From Cerrena zonata (taxonomy: Eukaryota; Basidiomycota; Agaricomycetes; Polyporales; Cerrenaceae), in assembly GCA_038087015.1 (NCBI GenBank), contig JASBNA010000165.1, positions 1 to 16,269 of the forward strand: a DNA stretch of 16,269 bases, in the 5' to 3' direction. The position numbers were made by a program, and so were the translations under genes. Position 1 is the first letter of the stretch; every line of letters starts with the position of its first letter. The notes under the pieces are model-generated. The model was not told where the DNA came from, made no database searches, and was given only the letters and a program-made list of their open reading frames with translations. Shown one piece after another: positions 15,391 to 16,269 of this stretch.

Positions 15391-15452
15391 GGAATAAAAA
15401 TCAGCTTAGCTTTGGAACTCGAACCTATTAAACTCATCAATCATTGATAACA

Positions 15453-16269
15453 ATGTTTTTGTTAAGACTCTCTTCCCAGGCTTTATTCCTTTTAGTTGCT
15501 GCTTTTCTTGCTGGTTCAAGAGTTAATGGTATGGCAATTCCTGAAGGTGGTCTTGATGTTGAAAAAAGATCAAAGGGTCCTTTAAAAGTTGATTTCACTG
15601 TCCCAAGAGATGAATTCATTTTGACTAATACCACTACTGGTTTACATTTTGTCAATCTTAAAGATGAAAAAAGATCAGTATCAGTTGGTAAAAGAGCTCA
15701 ATATCTTAAAAATAAAAGGGCTTTTCTGAGACCTTTACACAACGAAGGTACTTATTATTCTATTGATATTTATCTTGGTTCTGATGAACAACATCTTCAA
15801 GTTGATATTGATACTGGATCTTCTGATTTATGGGTTCCTTCGAATAATGTCGACTGTAGCGGTTGTACTGATAGTGGGACATTTGACCCTTCCGATTCTT
15901 CGACTTTCACAAATTTGAATGAAAACTATGAGATTGCCTATGAAGATCAATCAACCTCTCAAGGTTACTGGGGTACTGATAATTTTGGTTTTACTTCAGG
16001 CTCTCCTACTATAAGTGATTTACAATTTGCTGTCGTTACTCAAACTTCGGTTGAACAGGGTGGTATTCTTGGTATCGCTATTGAACAACAAGAATCAACT
16101 TCTCTGGAATATCCTAACGTTCCCGTTGCGTTGGCAAATCAAGGTGTTATTGACAAACCTTCTTACTCTGTTTACTTGAATAATGAAGATGCCACTACCG
16201 GTACTCTTTTATTCGGTGGTATCGATGAAGCTAAATTCAGTGGTGATTTAGTCAAATTACCTTATTCCC
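15453..16269 (+). CDS. Secreted aspartyl protease precursor (SAP family), 3' end outside window
   Basis: The 5' part (272 complete codons) of a pepsin-like secreted aspartyl protease; the frame is still open at the window edge. A signal peptide covers about residues 1-26 (basic LLR, then a hydrophobic stretch ending SRVNG). The propeptide has four Lys-Arg pairs, at 38-39, 73-74, 80-81 and 88-89; the last (KNKR) is the likely Kex2 site releasing the mature enzyme. The mature N-terminal lobe shows YYSIDIYLGS and the active-site motif DTGSSDLWVPS with catalytic Asp120, a nearby Cys pair (135 and 138), then the flap Tyr in YEIAYEDQSTSQGYWGTD, GGILGIA, and LLFGGIDEAKFSG. The second catalytic Asp would lie beyond the window. 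CTG codons at residues 92 and 218 should read Ser. Candida genomes carry many paralogues, so no number is given; whether it is free or GPI-anchored cannot be seen. Confidence 0.93.
   Translation, partial: MFLLRLSSQALFLLVAAFLAGSRVNGMAIPEGGLDVEKRSKGPLKVDFTVPRDEFILTNTTTGLHFVNLKDEKRSVSVGKRAQYLKNKRAFLRPLHNEGTYYSIDIYLGSDEQHLQVDIDTGSSDLWVPSNNVDCSGCTDSGTFDPSDSSTFTNLNENYEIAYEDQSTSQGYWGTDNFGFTSGSPTISDLQFAVVTQTSVEQGGILGIAIEQQESTSLEYPNVPVALANQGVIDKPSYSVYLNNEDATTGTLLFGGIDEAKFSGDLVKLPYS

Larger units (their letters stand above)
13975..15452. other. Divergent KAR4 / aspartyl protease promoter region, about 1.5 kb
   Basis: The first 450 bp upstream of KAR4 carry TGAAAC elements, a 12-bp tandem repeat, and an open minus-strand frame that may be coding (see findings). 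A 9-bp inverted repeat is at 14480-14508 and a smaller one at 14554-14567. The rest is AT-rich with no clear gene; the plus frame 15050-15280 starts at TTG, with its first ATG at 15089, and is not recognisable. The SAP TATA box is at the right end. Confidence 0.55.

Overview
This is nuclear DNA from an ascomycete yeast of the CUG-Ser (CTG) clade, i.e. a Candida/Debaryomyces/Scheffersomyces-type budding yeast. The genes are compact, AT-rich and apparently intronless, and their products are typical of that group (Kar4, cytosolic Idp2, Cet1, Alg5, an Mnn2-family mannosyltransferase, a secreted aspartyl protease). Two CTG codons sit where conserved relatives have serine: KAR4 codon 232 in FRR-CTG-EELVF, and IDP2 codon 210 in the conserved [12 protein letters not shown] block. 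CTG should therefore be read as Ser, so proteins described here are those of the standard code with CTG corrected to Ser. I cannot name the species.

Layout. 1-446: 3' flank, with a cUUCGg hairpin. 447-1622 (-): FMN-dependent L-lactate/2-hydroxy-acid dehydrogenase without the cytochrome b2 heme domain. 1623-3387: about 1.8 kb without a convincing gene, G-over-C skewed on the + strand and holding small palindromes and repeats. 3388-4263 (+): unrecognised 291-residue protein. 4357-6531 (-): Mnn2-type alpha-1,2-mannosyltransferase with a long coiled-coil stem. 7027-8019 (-): ALG5. 8378-10027 (-): CET1. 10438-11658 (-): IDP2. 11659-12750: IDP2 promoter and KAR4 3' flank, with a Rap1-like site, CCAAT boxes and a cluster of hairpins. 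12751-13974 (-): KAR4. 13975-15452: divergent KAR4/SAP promoter region, with pheromone-response-like elements and inverted repeats. 15453 to the window end (+): 5' part of a secreted aspartyl protease gene.

The genes do not form one pathway. ALG5 (ER glucosyl donor for N-glycan precursor) and the Mnn2-like enzyme (Golgi outer-chain mannan branching) both serve protein glycosylation and sit next to each other in the same direction. The other genes are mRNA capping (CET1), NADPH/2-oxoglutarate metabolism (IDP2), mating/meiosis (KAR4), 2-hydroxy-acid oxidation and extracellular proteolysis.

I see no mobile element with intact coding capacity, no tRNA or rRNA, and no obviously new multi-gene system. 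The best leads are regulatory or RNA-level: two Rap1-like sites bracketing IDP2, a possible UUG-initiated mitochondrial form of Idp2, structured inverted-repeat islands near KAR4, and a TGAAAC cluster at the KAR4 promoter.
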